Source of the DNA: Casimicrobium huifangae
Lineage (GTDB): Bacteria; Pseudomonadota; Gammaproteobacteria; Burkholderiales; Casimicrobiaceae
Length of the DNA: 64,000 nucleotides
Reading direction: 5' to 3'
Assembly (NCBI RefSeq): GCF_009746125.1
Contig: NZ_CP041352.1
Location: 1,515,847 to 1,579,846, forward strand
Position numbers and translations under genes: made by a program. A model generated the notes under the pieces. That model had not been told where the DNA came from, ran no database searches, and saw only the letters and a program-made list of their open reading frames with translations. Below, piece after piece: positions 18,832 through 27,973 of the stretch (position 1 is its first letter; every line of letters starts with the position of its first letter).

Positions 18832-19805
18832 CTGCGCATCCAGCTGGACTCCCGTGCGCGCTTGGCCTCGACGTGGGAGGCACTGGCGCGCGCTGGATGT
18901 TGCTTGATGCCAAGGGCACCGTTGCCAGCGGCGTCGCGACCGGGTTTAGCGGAGCTCGCCTGCACACGGATGCAGGCCGTGCCGAGGTGCGCGCGCGCCT
19001 TTCCCGAATTTCGCAGATGGTCACCGAGCAGGCACCAGGACGGCGAATCCTCGGGCTGGTGGCGGGCGTGACCGGCGTCGGTAGCGGCAGTGCAGACATG
19101 GTGGCGATGCTGGCCACAATGTTCGCTGCGCCCGAAGCCGGCGTTCGGGTGGTCAGTGATGTTGAGATTGCCTATCGCGCCGCGTTCGCACCGGGCGAAG
19201 GCTATCTGGTTTACTCCGGTACTGGCTCCATCGCGGCGTTCATTGATGCTCAGGGCGTTCTGCATCGTGCTGGCGGGCGCGGTGTTGCGCTCGACGATGC
19301 TGGCGGTGGCTACTGGATCGCGCGTGAAGCACTGCGACGCCTCTGGCGGCGCGAGGACGAACGGCCCGGTGCATGGCGTGAGTCCCCGCTGGCACGCCGG
19401 CTGTTTCCGATCGTTGGCGGCGACTCTTCGATCAATGCCGCGCGCTTCCTGATGGAACGTGATCGCGGCGACATTGGCATGCTTGCCATCGATGTGGCTG
19501 CCTGTGCAGGTTCCGATACTGACCCGGATGCGGATGAAATTGCGTCGGCGATAATGGTTGACGCGGGTGCCGAGCTGGCGCGCCTGGCTAATGCCATGCT
19601 TGCGCGCTACGGTCTGCGACCCATTGTGGTTGCGGGTCGCGCCGCGCAACTGCATCGACTGATAGAGGTTGGTATGCGAAGCCATATCGCTGTGGAGGCT
19701 CAACTGACATTTCGCCACCTTGAATCACATCGTGCTGCCGCAGCTATGGCTCTGCAGATCGCAGCGTTGAACTCGCAGCCCCCATCAACGGAGAACAGGA
19801 CATGA
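18828..19805 (+). CDS. BadF/BadG-family amino-sugar kinase (MurK/NagK-like)
   Basis: 325 residues. ASKHA-fold kinase of the BadF/BadG/BcrA/BcrD ATPase family, with ALGLDVGGTGARWMLLDAKG (phosphate 1), VVSDVEIAYRAAFA, YLVYSGTGSIAAFIDAQG (phosphate 2), GGRGVALDDAGGGYWIAREA and a C-terminal VVAGRAAQL (adenosine motif). Members called MurK phosphorylate MurNAc and GlcNAc. In this operon such a kinase would make MurNAc-6-P for murQ and GlcNAc-6-P for nagA, filling the step otherwise missing. Both ends overlap neighbours by ATGA. Substrate choice between GlcNAc and MurNAc is inferred from context only. Confidence 0.85.
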   Translation: MTAHPAGLPCALGLDVGGTGARWMLLDAKGTVASGVATGFSGARLHTDAGRAEVRARLSRISQMVTEQAPGRRILGLVAGVTGVGSGSADMVAMLATMFAAPEAGVRVVSDVEIAYRAAFAPGEGYLVYSGTGSIAAFIDAQGVLHRAGGRGVALDDAGGGYWIAREALRRLWRREDERPGAWRESPLARRLFPIVGGDSSINAARFLMERDRGDIGMLAIDVAACAGSDTDPDADEIASAIMVDAGAELARLANAMLARYGLRPIVVAGRAAQLHRLIEVGMRSHIAVEAQLTFRHLESHRAAAAMALQIAALNSQPPSTENRT

Positions 19806-20668
19806 CACCTTGCCCACATCGTATGACCACGGCGTTGCTGGTGGTCGCTGCACTGCTTGGTGGTTGTGCGACGGGCCTCAAGATCGACACCAGTCATACA
19901 GCGGTCGGACAGGACAGTCGCGTGCAGCATCTGGTGCTGCATTTCACGGCCGAGGATTTTCCGCGTTCGCTCAAGATATTGACTCAAGGGGCCGTCAGCA
20001 GCCACTACCTGGTGAGTGATCGACAGGGCGACAATGCGCCAAAGATCTATCGTCTGGTGGACGAGAGCCGTCGCGCTTACCACGCCGGCGTCAGTTCGTG
20101 GAAGGGAGCATCGTCACTGAATGCTAGCTCCATCGGCATCGAAATCGTCAATCGCGGCCCGCGCAAGGGGCCGAATGGCGTTGAGTTTGAGGATTTCGAC
20201 GACGAACAGATCAATCTTGTCATCGAACTCTGTCGGCAAATCATCAAGGAGCATGCCATTCGTCCGGACCGCGTCGTGGGTCACAGTGACATCGCACCGA
20301 CGCGCAAGAATGACCCGGGTCCGAAATTCCCATGGAAGCGATTCGCCGATGCAGGTTTGATTCTCTGGCCTGACGCCGCACTGGTGGCCCAGAAGCGGCC
20401 GACGTATGAGCAAAAGCTGCCTGAGGTGAAGTGGTTTCAGGAACGCATGCAGACACACGGCTTCCTGGTGCCGCAGCACGGTGAGCTTGACCGTGCAACG
20501 CGCGACGTGATCGCCGCCTTCCAGATGAAGTACCGCCCCGCTCGCTACGACGGTGAACCGGACGCCGAGACTGCGGCACTGGTGGACGCGCTGATCGTAC
20601 AAGCGGCAAAGCTGGTGGCGCCGCCTGCGCGGCCGGCTACTTCCGGGGCTGAGGCAATGCGCAAGTAG
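19802..20668 (+). CDS. N-acetylmuramoyl-L-alanine amidase lipoprotein (AmiD-like)
   Basis: 288 residues. Lipobox LGGC after a short signal peptide, so it should be envelope-anchored like AmiD. The amidase_2 zinc domain follows: VQHLVLHFTAEDFPRSLKIL (first His ligand), SSHYLVSDRQGD, SIGIEIVNRGPRKG, RVVGHSDIAPTRKNDPGPKF with the second His and the Asp/Lys pair. The C-terminal about 70 residues (WFQERMQTHGFLVPQHGELD, ATRDVIAAFQMKYRP) are a PG_binding_1 domain. It cuts the MurNAc to L-Ala bond, separating sugars (toward murK/murQ) from peptides (toward the LD-carboxypeptidase and PBP4). It starts at ATGA within the kinase stop. Confidence 0.93.
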   Translation: MTPCPHRMTTALLVVAALLGGCATGLKIDTSHTAVGQDSRVQHLVLHFTAEDFPRSLKILTQGAVSSHYLVSDRQGDNAPKIYRLVDESRRAYHAGVSSWKGASSLNASSIGIEIVNRGPRKGPNGVEFEDFDDEQINLVIELCRQIIKEHAIRPDRVVGHSDIAPTRKNDPGPKFPWKRFADAGLILWPDAALVAQKRPTYEQKLPEVKWFQERMQTHGFLVPQHGELDRATRDVIAAFQMKYRPARYDGEPDAETAALVDALIVQAAKLVAPPARPATSGAEAMRK

Positions 20669-20678
20669 TGGCTGGCTC

Positions 20679-22073
20679 ATGTTGGCTGATGGCCCGCAAA
20701 CAGTGACGACCAGACTCCTGCCCATCTTTGCTGCGCTGATGTTTGGGTTCACACCTGCCGGCTTGCCGGCAGCCTCACCCGCAAGCGAGCCGTGGCAGCC
20801 GAAACTCGACGCCGAGTTACAGGCGATCGCCGCGTCACCGACACATCCACTGGCCAGTCTGTCCGTGCTGGCAATTCGCAACGGTGAAGTCGTCTATCAA
20901 AGGCAATTTGGCCATCGCTACATCGATCCCGTTGATCCGTCGAAAAGCCGCCTTGCCAATGACGAGACGCTTTATCGAGTTGCCTCAATCTCGAAGCTGA
21001 TCACCACCCTCGGTGTGATGCGCCTGGTGGAGGCAGGCAAGCTGCGGCTCGATGACGATGTCAGTCCTGCTTTGGGGTTTTCACTGCGTAACCCGGCATT
21101 TCCTGACGTACCGATCACGCTGCGGACACTGCTCAACCACACGTCCTCGCTACGCGATGATGCCGGGTATTACTGGGACGCCGGACAGAACGTTCATCTT
21201 CGTGATGTGCTGGCGCCCGGTGGGCGCCTGCATGGTGATGGCGCAATGTGGGACAAGCAGCATGCGCCCGGCACTTACTTTCAGTACTGCAATCTCGCAT
21301 GGGGCGTGATAGGCAGCATCATGGAGCGCGCGACTGGCGAACGATTCGACCGCCTGATGAAACGTCTGGTACTGGATCCACTCGGGTTGCGCGGTGGCTT
21401 TCATCCGTTCGATCTCAGCGAAGCTGATCTGCAGAACGTGGCGACGCTGTATCGCAAGCGCTCAACGGTTGCTGGGCGGGAGATCTGGAACCCTTCCGGC
21501 CCCTGGATTGCTCAGGTAGATGACTATGTCAACGAGCGACCGGTTGCCCGTGCTGCCGCAGACTATGTCCCTGGCAGCAACGGCACCCTGTTTGGTCCGC
21601 AAGGCAATTGCCGGTTGTCGGCAGCGGGTCTCGGCCGCGTGATGCACATGCTGCTGGCACGGGGCCGCCTTGACGGCGCAGTTTTCCTGCGCGAGGACAG
21701 CGTCGCGCAGATGCTGAGGCAATCCTGGCGAGCTGAGGCGACAGGCAGTAATGGCCGATCAGATTTCGGCTCGCAGCGTGCACTGTTTCATGCCTGGGGG
21801 TTGGGCAACCAGCACTTCCTCGACGTTTCGGGGGACAACCGCGGTGACCGTCTGGTCGCTGACGGTGGATTTCGCGCTGTGGGGCATCTGGGGGATGCCT
21901 GGGGGTTGACGGCGGCGTTTGTGTTTGATGCCGGGTCCGGCAATGGTCTTGTCTATCTGATTGGTGGTCCCGGCTTTGATCCGACCACTTATCGCGGCAA
22001 GTATTCCGCCTTTGCGCGACACGAAGAACTAATACTGGACGCACTGCACCGTCGGGCGATATTGCGCCAGTAG
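20679..22073 (+). CDS. periplasmic serine hydrolase, beta-lactamase/class C family
   Basis: 464 residues. Signal peptide around RLLPIFAALMFGFTPAGLPA; an in-frame GTG at 20703 would give a tidier one, so the start is uncertain. Class C-type motifs: YRVASISKLITTLGVMRLVE (SxxK = SISK), LLNHTSSLRDDAGYY, FQYCNLAWGVIGSIME (YxN = YCN), and a late GHLGDAWGLTAAFVFD in place of KTG (HxG-like). This family includes beta-lactamases, D-amino-acid amidases and AmpH-type peptidases. Ten bases behind the amidase gene, a role in trimming muropeptides is more likely than antibiotic resistance. It is the last gene of the nagA operon. Confidence 0.85.
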   Translation: MLADGPQTVTTRLLPIFAALMFGFTPAGLPAASPASEPWQPKLDAELQAIAASPTHPLASLSVLAIRNGEVVYQRQFGHRYIDPVDPSKSRLANDETLYRVASISKLITTLGVMRLVEAGKLRLDDDVSPALGFSLRNPAFPDVPITLRTLLNHTSSLRDDAGYYWDAGQNVHLRDVLAPGGRLHGDGAMWDKQHAPGTYFQYCNLAWGVIGSIMERATGERFDRLMKRLVLDPLGLRGGFHPFDLSEADLQNVATLYRKRSTVAGREIWNPSGPWIAQVDDYVNERPVARAAADYVPGSNGTLFGPQGNCRLSAAGLGRVMHMLLARGRLDGAVFLREDSVAQMLRQSWRAEATGSNGRSDFGSQRALFHAWGLGNQHFLDVSGDNRGDRLVADGGFRAVGHLGDAWGLTAAFVFDAGSGNGLVYLIGGPGFDPTTYRGKYSAFARHEELILDALHRRAILRQ

Positions 22074-22086
22074 TGGGGCCTCTTGA

Positions 22087-23181
22087 TCAGTCGCGAGACG
22101 TGGCTGCTTCCAGGACGGTGACAGTAGCTGCCTGCGGATTGACTGTTGCGAGCGCACCGACAGGCAGCGTGTATTGGTGTGCAATGTGACCGAACGAGTA
22201 GCCGTACACCGACGCTATGTCCACCATGCCGATATGTTCGTCAATGGTTTCCGCCAGCGACAGCGATGTCTCGCCGTCGCGTGGTGAGCAATTGCGGAAC
22301 ACGCCGAGCATGATTCCGCCAGCATGCTCCAGCGCACCACCTTGGCGCAATTGCGTCAACATGCGGTCGATGCGGTAGGGGGCTTCGCCGATCTCCTCGA
22401 GAAACAGTAGCGCCCCGTTGAGCACTGGCGCGTAGGGCGTGCCGGCAAGAGCAGCGACGACCGACAGGTTACCCCCAGCCAGTCGCCCGTGCAGGGTGCC
22501 GCCTCGCAGCACACGGGCACGAAACTCCGCGTTGCGTTCACCTTGTGCCACATTCTCCGGCGCGAGTGACATCACGTGTTGCGGAGCGGCATCAAACAGC
22601 AGCGCCCGCAGGTGCGCGACCGAGAACTCCGAAAATGTGGACGATGCGACCGGGCCATGAAAGCAGACCAGACCGGCGTGCCGCACGACGGCTGCCGTCA
22701 ACGCAGTGATGTCTGAATAACCGATGATGATCTTGCGTTGTCGGCGAATCAGGTCGTAGCGAAGATGTGGCAGCAACGATGCGCAGCCGGAACCGCCACG
22801 CAGCGCCCAGAGTGCGGTCACCTCGCGATGCTCCAGCAATGCGTGCAGGTCGGCCAGTCTTTCCCGCACCGTGCCGGCAAAATTGCCGTGGCGGGCGCGC
22901 AAGTGCGGCGCCAGCAACACGCGCAGTCCGATGGACTCGAGGTTGCGCACGCCTTTCTCGATCAGGGCGTCATCGACCACACCTCCGGGCGCCACTAGCG
23001 CGACCAGATCGCCAGTGCGTAGCGCGCGAGGCTTGACCAGCGACCGCAACGTATTTGCGGCGACCCGTGCAGTTGCAGCGCGTGCGGCGGAACTCACGGC
23101 GGTTGCCGCGCCCAGACCAACGCCCAGTCCGATGCCGAAGCGTCGGCGCTGGCGGTTGATCGAAGGCGATTCTGCGGTCAT
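22087..23181 (-). CDS. LD-carboxypeptidase (S66) with a Tat signal
   Basis: 364 residues. S66 family: removes the terminal D-Ala from tetrapeptide stems. Catalytic triad region: nucleophile in IIIGYSDITALTAAVV, Glu in LLFLEEIGEAPYRIDRML, His in SFGHIAHQYTLPVGALATV; the GGSGCASLLPHLRYD loop is also present. The N-terminus NRQRRRFGIGLGVGLGAATA fits a twin-arginine signal ending near SSAARA, which would place it in the periplasm, unlike the cytosolic E. coli LdcA. It converges on the serine hydrolase, with a 13-bp gap. The palindrome at 23192-23213 lies just upstream. Confidence 0.9.
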   Translation of the reverse strand: MTAESPSINRQRRRFGIGLGVGLGAATAVSSAARAATARVAANTLRSLVKPRALRTGDLVALVAPGGVVDDALIEKGVRNLESIGLRVLLAPHLRARHGNFAGTVRERLADLHALLEHREVTALWALRGGSGCASLLPHLRYDLIRRQRKIIIGYSDITALTAAVVRHAGLVCFHGPVASSTFSEFSVAHLRALLFDAAPQHVMSLAPENVAQGERNAEFRARVLRGGTLHGRLAGGNLSVVAALAGTPYAPVLNGALLFLEEIGEAPYRIDRMLTQLRQGGALEHAGGIMLGVFRNCSPRDGETSLSLAETIDEHIGMVDIASVYGYSFGHIAHQYTLPVGALATVNPQAATVTVLEAATSRD

Positions 23182-23191
23182 CAGGAAGGGT

Positions 23192-23213
23192 CAGGGCGTG
23201 TTAACACGCCCTG
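23192..23213. promoter_or_regulatory. perfect 22-bp palindrome upstream of the LD-carboxypeptidase gene
   Basis: CAGGGCGTGTT and AACACGCCCTG form an uninterrupted palindrome starting 11 bp upstream of the ATG. It could be an operator, or a terminator without a T-run for readthrough from the receptor gene. It is GC-rich at the arms with a TTAA centre. Confidence 0.4.
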
Positions 23214-23223
23214 GTGCAAAAGA

Positions 23224-23250
23224 AAACGGGCGCGATGGCCGCGCCCGTTT
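23224..23250 (-). terminator. Rho-independent terminator of the TonB receptor gene
   Basis: AAACGGGCGCG, loop ATGGC, CGCGCCCGTTT: an 11-bp perfect stem. On the minus strand it is followed by a TCTTTTG run. It begins 17 bp past the receptor stop codon. Confidence 0.85.
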
Positions 23251-23267
23251 CGGTTGAAGGCAAAGAC

Positions 23268-26126
23268 TTACTTGAACGAGTAGGTAGCGCCCAGCACGTA
23301 AGAACGACCGCGGGGGTCGGCGATACGTGGCTCCCACGAACTACCAGCACCCGTGTTCGAATCGTATGCAGCGCTGAACGGCGGATCGGTGTTGAGCAGG
23401 TTTTTGATGCCGCCAGTGATCGCCAGATTCTTGATGCCGGTGTAGGTAAGCATCAGGTTGTAGGTGATCCATGCCTTGACATTCGGGCTCCAGTTCGGAG
23501 GCACCACCGTGCCATTGGCGACGCCCGGCAGCACGGCATCCTTATAGCCGCCCGAGTAGATCTGCGTCAGTGTGCCACTCCACGGGCCCTGCACATAGTT
23601 GAACGAAGCGGCGTGCTTCCAGCGCACCGGTACGTCAGCCAGGCGGCTGAAGGTACCGACTTCGTTGGGGCCGAAACCGGTGGACGCCAGGATGCGCGAC
23701 TTGCGCTCGATCAGGTAGGTGCCGTCGATGGACGCTGTGAACTTGCCTTTCCAGAGATTTCCGGAGGCACGTGCGCCAACTTCGATGCCCTTGGTGATCG
23801 TTTCACCAGCGTTGATCCAGCGGGTGTCGATCGATACGAGATTGCCCGACGCGTCGCGGATGAAGCGGTCCGGGAACAGCCCCGCATTGGCGACGATCGT
23901 GGTCAGACTCAGTGACTGGATGGTGCCGTCACGGCGGATGTCCCAGTAGTCGACGTTACCGCTCAGCCAGTTGGTCGGCGCGAACACGATACCCAGCGAG
24001 CTCTGCTTCGACTTTTCCGGGCCAAGATCGGGCTTGCCGCCGGAGAGAATGGTCGGCGTAATTGACGCGCAGCCAGTGGCGGTGCTGACAATCAGGGTGG
24101 GGCACTTGGCCGGGTCGACCAGATCCTTGCCGGAGTAGGGAGACTCGGTGATGCCAAAGAAAAGCTGACTGAAGGTCGGCACCCGGAAGCCGGTGCTGTA
24201 CGAGCCACGGAAGAGAACTTCCTGAACCGGTGCGAAACGGAAGGTCACTTTCGGGTTGGTGGTACCGCCGAAGCCGGAGTAGTTGTCGTGCCGTACCGAG
24301 CCTGTCACTTCGAGCGACTTGGTGACCGGGACCAGCACCTCTGCGTAGGCCGCGCGGACGTCACGCTTGACGCCATTGAGATTATTCACCGCATCGAACG
24401 GAGCGTTGAAAATATTGTTGCGTACGGCTAGATCAGTTTCGGTACCGTTGAAGCGGTATTTCTCCTGCCGGATGTCAACACCCACGGCAGCCATCACGTC
24501 GCCGGCTGGCAGTTTGAATACCGGCCCGGATGCCGAGAAGTCGCCCTGATTGGTCGTGTACTTGCCACCGTACAGCACCGTGCCGGTCGCGGAGGCAGCG
24601 GCCAGCGCGGCCATCGCTTCGGCGGACTGGCTTTGGCCGGCCAGCAGGAACGGGTTCAGCAGACCTGAACGGAGCAGCGGGACGAACTTGTCGTTGAAGT
24701 AATAGCCGCCGGCGAGTGTCGAACGGGTATCGCTGTTGGCCTGGGAGAAGCCGAACTTGTAGTCCCACGACTTGAAGGTGCCCTCGCCGCCGATCAGGTA
24801 GCGATCAGTCTTGGCCGAGGTCTCGATTTCACGCGGGCCACAGGGCATGCAGCGCCAGCGGTAGGCGATGCCCTGACCGCGGTTTTCCTCGATGGTGGGG
24901 AACAGTGCCACCAGTGCATTGAACACCTGGTTGTAGGCCGATCCCGTGCTGGGATAGAGCAGATTGAACAGCGGACTGGTGCTTGAGGTGCTGCTGCTGA
25001 TCTGGTTGGCCGAGAAAGTCTTGCGGGACTTCACATCCGCAGCAATCGCCTCGCCGAACAGCGTCAGCGAATCGTTGATCTTGAACGTCACGCGACCCAC
25101 GGCGTTGGTGTTTTCCACCGGTTGTTGCAGCACCGCCGCACGGCCGGTATCCCAAGCGCACCCCCATTTGGCAGCGGGCGTCGCCCACAACAGTTCGTCG
25201 TAAGCAGCCATACCATCAATGGAGGAGCAACCGGCCTGGCCAGGCAGATCAAGCGGGTTGATACCGTTCATCGCCACCGTGGTGCCCGGTTGCGTAGGCC
25301 CGGTACCGTTGACCAGCGCTCCGGCGGCGTTGCGCGAACTGAGTACGGTGCGGACGCTACTGATGGCGAAGACAGTGGCGTACGGCGTGCCACGGGTGTC
25401 AACCGACAGGCCGCGATCCGGCTGGAAGGTATTGACGAAATCGCGCTGGTCGCCGCGCAGCGCCTGGCTGCGGCTGTGCGCGACCGAAGCCATCACGTTG
25501 TAGCCGTCTTTGGCAAGGTCACCGAAGCCCGCCACCACCGAGGCGCGGATGACGTTGCCACCACCTTGTTCGGTAGTGTCGGTAACGCCTTGCACCGAGA
25601 CGCCGGTGAAGTCACGACGCAGGATGAAGTTGATCACGCCGCCGATGGCGTCGGTGCCGTACAGCGATGATGCGCCGTCTTTCAGCACTTCAATGCGATC
25701 GACTGCAGCCAGCGGAATCGAGTTGAGATCGACCACGCCGCCGTTAAGACCGTGCGACGCCACGCGGCGGCCGTTAAGCAGCACCAGTGTTGCGTTCGAG
25801 CCCTGGCTGCGCAGGTTGGCGGCCGAGATGCCGTTGTTGCCGCGGTTCGAGCCGGCGGCGACGTCGGCGTTGCTGGCCAGGTTGTCCATGCCGTTGCCGT
25901 TAACCGACAGCGTCTGCATCAATTGCTCGACGGTGGAAATGCCGGAACGATCCAGCTCGGCGCGGGTGATGACCTGCACTGGCAGTGCTCCTTCGGCCTG
26001 CACGCGCTTGATGCTGCTCCCGGTGATTTCCACGCGCTCGACCTTCGCGGGCTGCGCGTCCTGGGCGAATGCCGGTCCGGCAATGAGGGCCAACGACACA
26101 CACTGTGCAATTTTCTTGAGTTTCAC
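23268..26126 (-). CDS. TonB-dependent outer-membrane receptor
   Basis: 952 residues from a GTG at 26126, chosen because it opens directly into a signal peptide (KLKKIAQCVSLALIAGPAFA) and follows CAGGGG; the frame stays open to 26297 with non-coding-looking residues. Plug domain: VERVEITGSSIKRVQAEG, PVQVITRAELDRSGISTVEQ, LRSQGSNATLVLLNGRRVAS, VDRIEVLKDGASSLYGTDAI, GVINFILRRDFTGV. The C-terminal beta-barrel ends RSYVLGATYSFK, with repeated aromatic strands. Three loop regions carry close cysteine pairs. This subfamily (GSSIKR plug) is common in Xanthomonadales and Caulobacter for carbohydrate or peptide uptake. The neighbours suggest muropeptides, as inference only. Confidence 0.92.
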   Translation of the reverse strand: MKLKKIAQCVSLALIAGPAFAQDAQPAKVERVEITGSSIKRVQAEGALPVQVITRAELDRSGISTVEQLMQTLSVNGNGMDNLASNADVAAGSNRGNNGISAANLRSQGSNATLVLLNGRRVASHGLNGGVVDLNSIPLAAVDRIEVLKDGASSLYGTDAIGGVINFILRRDFTGVSVQGVTDTTEQGGGNVIRASVVAGFGDLAKDGYNVMASVAHSRSQALRGDQRDFVNTFQPDRGLSVDTRGTPYATVFAISSVRTVLSSRNAAGALVNGTGPTQPGTTVAMNGINPLDLPGQAGCSSIDGMAAYDELLWATPAAKWGCAWDTGRAAVLQQPVENTNAVGRVTFKINDSLTLFGEAIAADVKSRKTFSANQISSSTSSTSPLFNLLYPSTGSAYNQVFNALVALFPTIEENRGQGIAYRWRCMPCGPREIETSAKTDRYLIGGEGTFKSWDYKFGFSQANSDTRSTLAGGYYFNDKFVPLLRSGLLNPFLLAGQSQSAEAMAALAAASATGTVLYGGKYTTNQGDFSASGPVFKLPAGDVMAAVGVDIRQEKYRFNGTETDLAVRNNIFNAPFDAVNNLNGVKRDVRAAYAEVLVPVTKSLEVTGSVRHDNYSGFGGTTNPKVTFRFAPVQEVLFRGSYSTGFRVPTFSQLFFGITESPYSGKDLVDPAKCPTLIVSTATGCASITPTILSGGKPDLGPEKSKQSSLGIVFAPTNWLSGNVDYWDIRRDGTIQSLSLTTIVANAGLFPDRFIRDASGNLVSIDTRWINAGETITKGIEVGARASGNLWKGKFTASIDGTYLIERKSRILASTGFGPNEVGTFSRLADVPVRWKHAASFNYVQGPWSGTLTQIYSGGYKDAVLPGVANGTVVPPNWSPNVKAWITYNLMLTYTGIKNLAITGGIKNLLNTDPPFSAAYDSNTGAGSSWEPRIADPRGRSYVLGATYSFK

Positions 26127-26426
26127 GATTACCCCTGTTCCCTGTTCTCTACTACTGGCGCGCTGCTCATGTGAGCGTAGCTGCGCCCCCTGGCTATTTC
26201 CTTGATTGCAGTCCGCTGCGGCGAAATTGCTGGCGTGCGAGGGCTTCGTTGGCCGCAAAATCGCGCTGCGCTGATCGCAGATCGCTATGCGATTCATTAT
26301 CGCCCGTCAAATCGGGCTGGTGTCAATCCGTAAGTTCCGATTTGCAGTTGATGTGCCGGGCTTTGACACAATTGGTACGGTTGTGATCGGGCCAGTGGAC
26401 TGGTCCGCACCGTATTGCTGATTTCG
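26127..26426. other. 300-bp divergent intergenic region, tonB receptor / dacB
   Basis: Must hold the promoters of the receptor gene (leftward) and dacB (rightward). A TTGACA hexamer occurs at about 26363 on the plus strand, about 60 bp before the dacB start, but no convincing -10 box lies at standard spacing. No repeat element, RNA gene or operator with clear symmetry is seen. Confidence 0.4.
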
Positions 26427-27941
26427 ATGCCCGACTTTTTCACTCTTTTCTGGCCGCGACCCCGCTTGCAGCTAGTCGCTTCCGTGCTGGCGACACTGCT
26501 GCTGTCGTCCGTCAGCGCACAGACGCCCGCCGAGGTGAGCCGGCTGATGGCCGCTGCCGGGCTGCCGGCCGATGCACTCGCTTTTGTTGCACTGCGTGTC
26601 GACAACGGCGAAGTGGTTGCCTCCCGCACACCGGCGCGCCCGATGCAACCGGCGTCGACCATGAAGCTGTTGACCGCGGCCGTAGCGCTGGACCGCCTCG
26701 GGCCGGCCTGGCGCAGTCGCAGCGACCTGGTCGCCGATGGCATGGTGACCGGCGACGTACTGCATGGCAATCTGCTGCTGCGCGGGTACGGCGACAGCGA
26801 TCTTGACGCTGATGCGTTGCGCCGCATGCTGCAGCGCGTCCGTGATCGCGGCATCCGCGAGATTCGCGGCGACCTTCTGCTGGTACGCGACTGGTTCTCG
26901 CCGCCGCGGCCCGACCTCGGCGTGCCGCCGTTCGACGAGACGCCGGAGTTTCGCTACAACGCTATTCCCGACGCGATCTTCCTGAACAGTAATCTGCTTC
27001 AGATTGATCTGGTCGCCGACGCCACTGGCGTTCGCCTGCGCAGTACACCGGCGCTTCCCGGGGTGTCGCTCAGGGGTGAGTTCACGCTCGTCGAGCGGCG
27101 CTGCGAGGATTGGGAGGATGGCTGGCAACTGCCGCGAGTCGTTCGTGCCGCCAATGGCGACATTGAAGTTCGGCTGGGCGGTGAATTTCCGAAGGACTGC
27201 ATTGCCAGCACCCAGATCAATGTGCTGGACCGTACCGACTTCGCCGACCGGTTGTTCCGGGCGCAATGGCGTGAACTCGGCGGCAGCTTCAGTGGCGTCG
27301 TGCGGGAAGCTTCGGCGCCGACTGCGGCAACCAAATTACAGATGTTGGCCGACCACCGGTCGCGCCCGCTGTCTGAAGTGCTGCGCGATATCAACAAGCG
27401 CTCCGACAATCCCATTACGCGGCTGACCTTTCTGGCGCTGGCGGATCGCGTGGCGCCGGAGCGCGCAGCAATGGCAACTGCTGCCAATGCCGAGGTGACC
27501 GTGCGGCACTGGTTGCGCGGGGAACGCATCGACGATGCCGGGCTGGTTCTCGACAACGGCTCGGGTCTGTCCCGCAGCGAAAAGATCAGCCCGATGCAGC
27601 TGGCGCAGGTGGTGCGGGCTGCCGCGCGCAAGCCGTGGGCGCCGGAGTTCATGGCCAGCCTCCCAGTAGCCGGTATCGACGGCGGCATGCAGCGGCGACT
27701 TGCCAGCCCCGCGTTGACCGGACGTGCCCGGCTGAAGACCGGCACGCTGCGCGACGTCACCGCGCTCGCCGGCTATCTGCCCGATCAGGACGGCAATGTG
27801 CTGGTTGTCGCCGCCATGCTCAATCACGACAACGCGAAATCAAAGATCTCGCGGCCAATTCTCGATGCGCTGATGCTGGCGCTGGCCAGTGGATACGGTG
27901 GCCAGCAGATTGCCGACGGGCCGCGCGGCGTTGGGCCTTAA
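26427..27941 (+). CDS. dacB: D-alanyl-D-alanine carboxypeptidase/endopeptidase PBP4
   Basis: 504 residues. Signal peptide ending near SVSA. S13 peptidase signatures are complete: PASTMKLLTAAVALDRLGP (SxxK, nucleophile Ser77), NKRSDNPITRLTFLALADRV (SxN = SDN), and RARLKTGTLRDVTALAGYL (KTG). Also LHGNLLLRGYGDSDLDADAL and DNGSGLSRSEKISPMQLAQV. It trims terminal D-Ala and cleaves DD-crosslinks in the periplasm. The ATG at 26427 is used; a TTG at 26415 is the alternative. Together with ddl and the dipeptidase at 27974 it handles D-Ala-D-Ala turnover. Confidence 0.93.
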   Translation: MPDFFTLFWPRPRLQLVASVLATLLLSSVSAQTPAEVSRLMAAAGLPADALAFVALRVDNGEVVASRTPARPMQPASTMKLLTAAVALDRLGPAWRSRSDLVADGMVTGDVLHGNLLLRGYGDSDLDADALRRMLQRVRDRGIREIRGDLLLVRDWFSPPRPDLGVPPFDETPEFRYNAIPDAIFLNSNLLQIDLVADATGVRLRSTPALPGVSLRGEFTLVERRCEDWEDGWQLPRVVRAANGDIEVRLGGEFPKDCIASTQINVLDRTDFADRLFRAQWRELGGSFSGVVREASAPTAATKLQMLADHRSRPLSEVLRDINKRSDNPITRLTFLALADRVAPERAAMATAANAEVTVRHWLRGERIDDAGLVLDNGSGLSRSEKISPMQLAQVVRAAARKPWAPEFMASLPVAGIDGGMQRRLASPALTGRARLKTGTLRDVTALAGYLPDQDGNVLVVAAMLNHDNAKSKISRPILDALMLALASGYGGQQIADGPRGVGP

Positions 27942-27973
27942 GCGCCGGTTCGCGTCAGTCGGCGCCTGCCGTT

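Noticed and set aside
20679-22073. Serine hydrolase as a resistance beta-lactamase
   Set aside because: It is the last gene of a peptidoglycan-recycling operon, lacks a clear KTG box and has no adjacent ampR.
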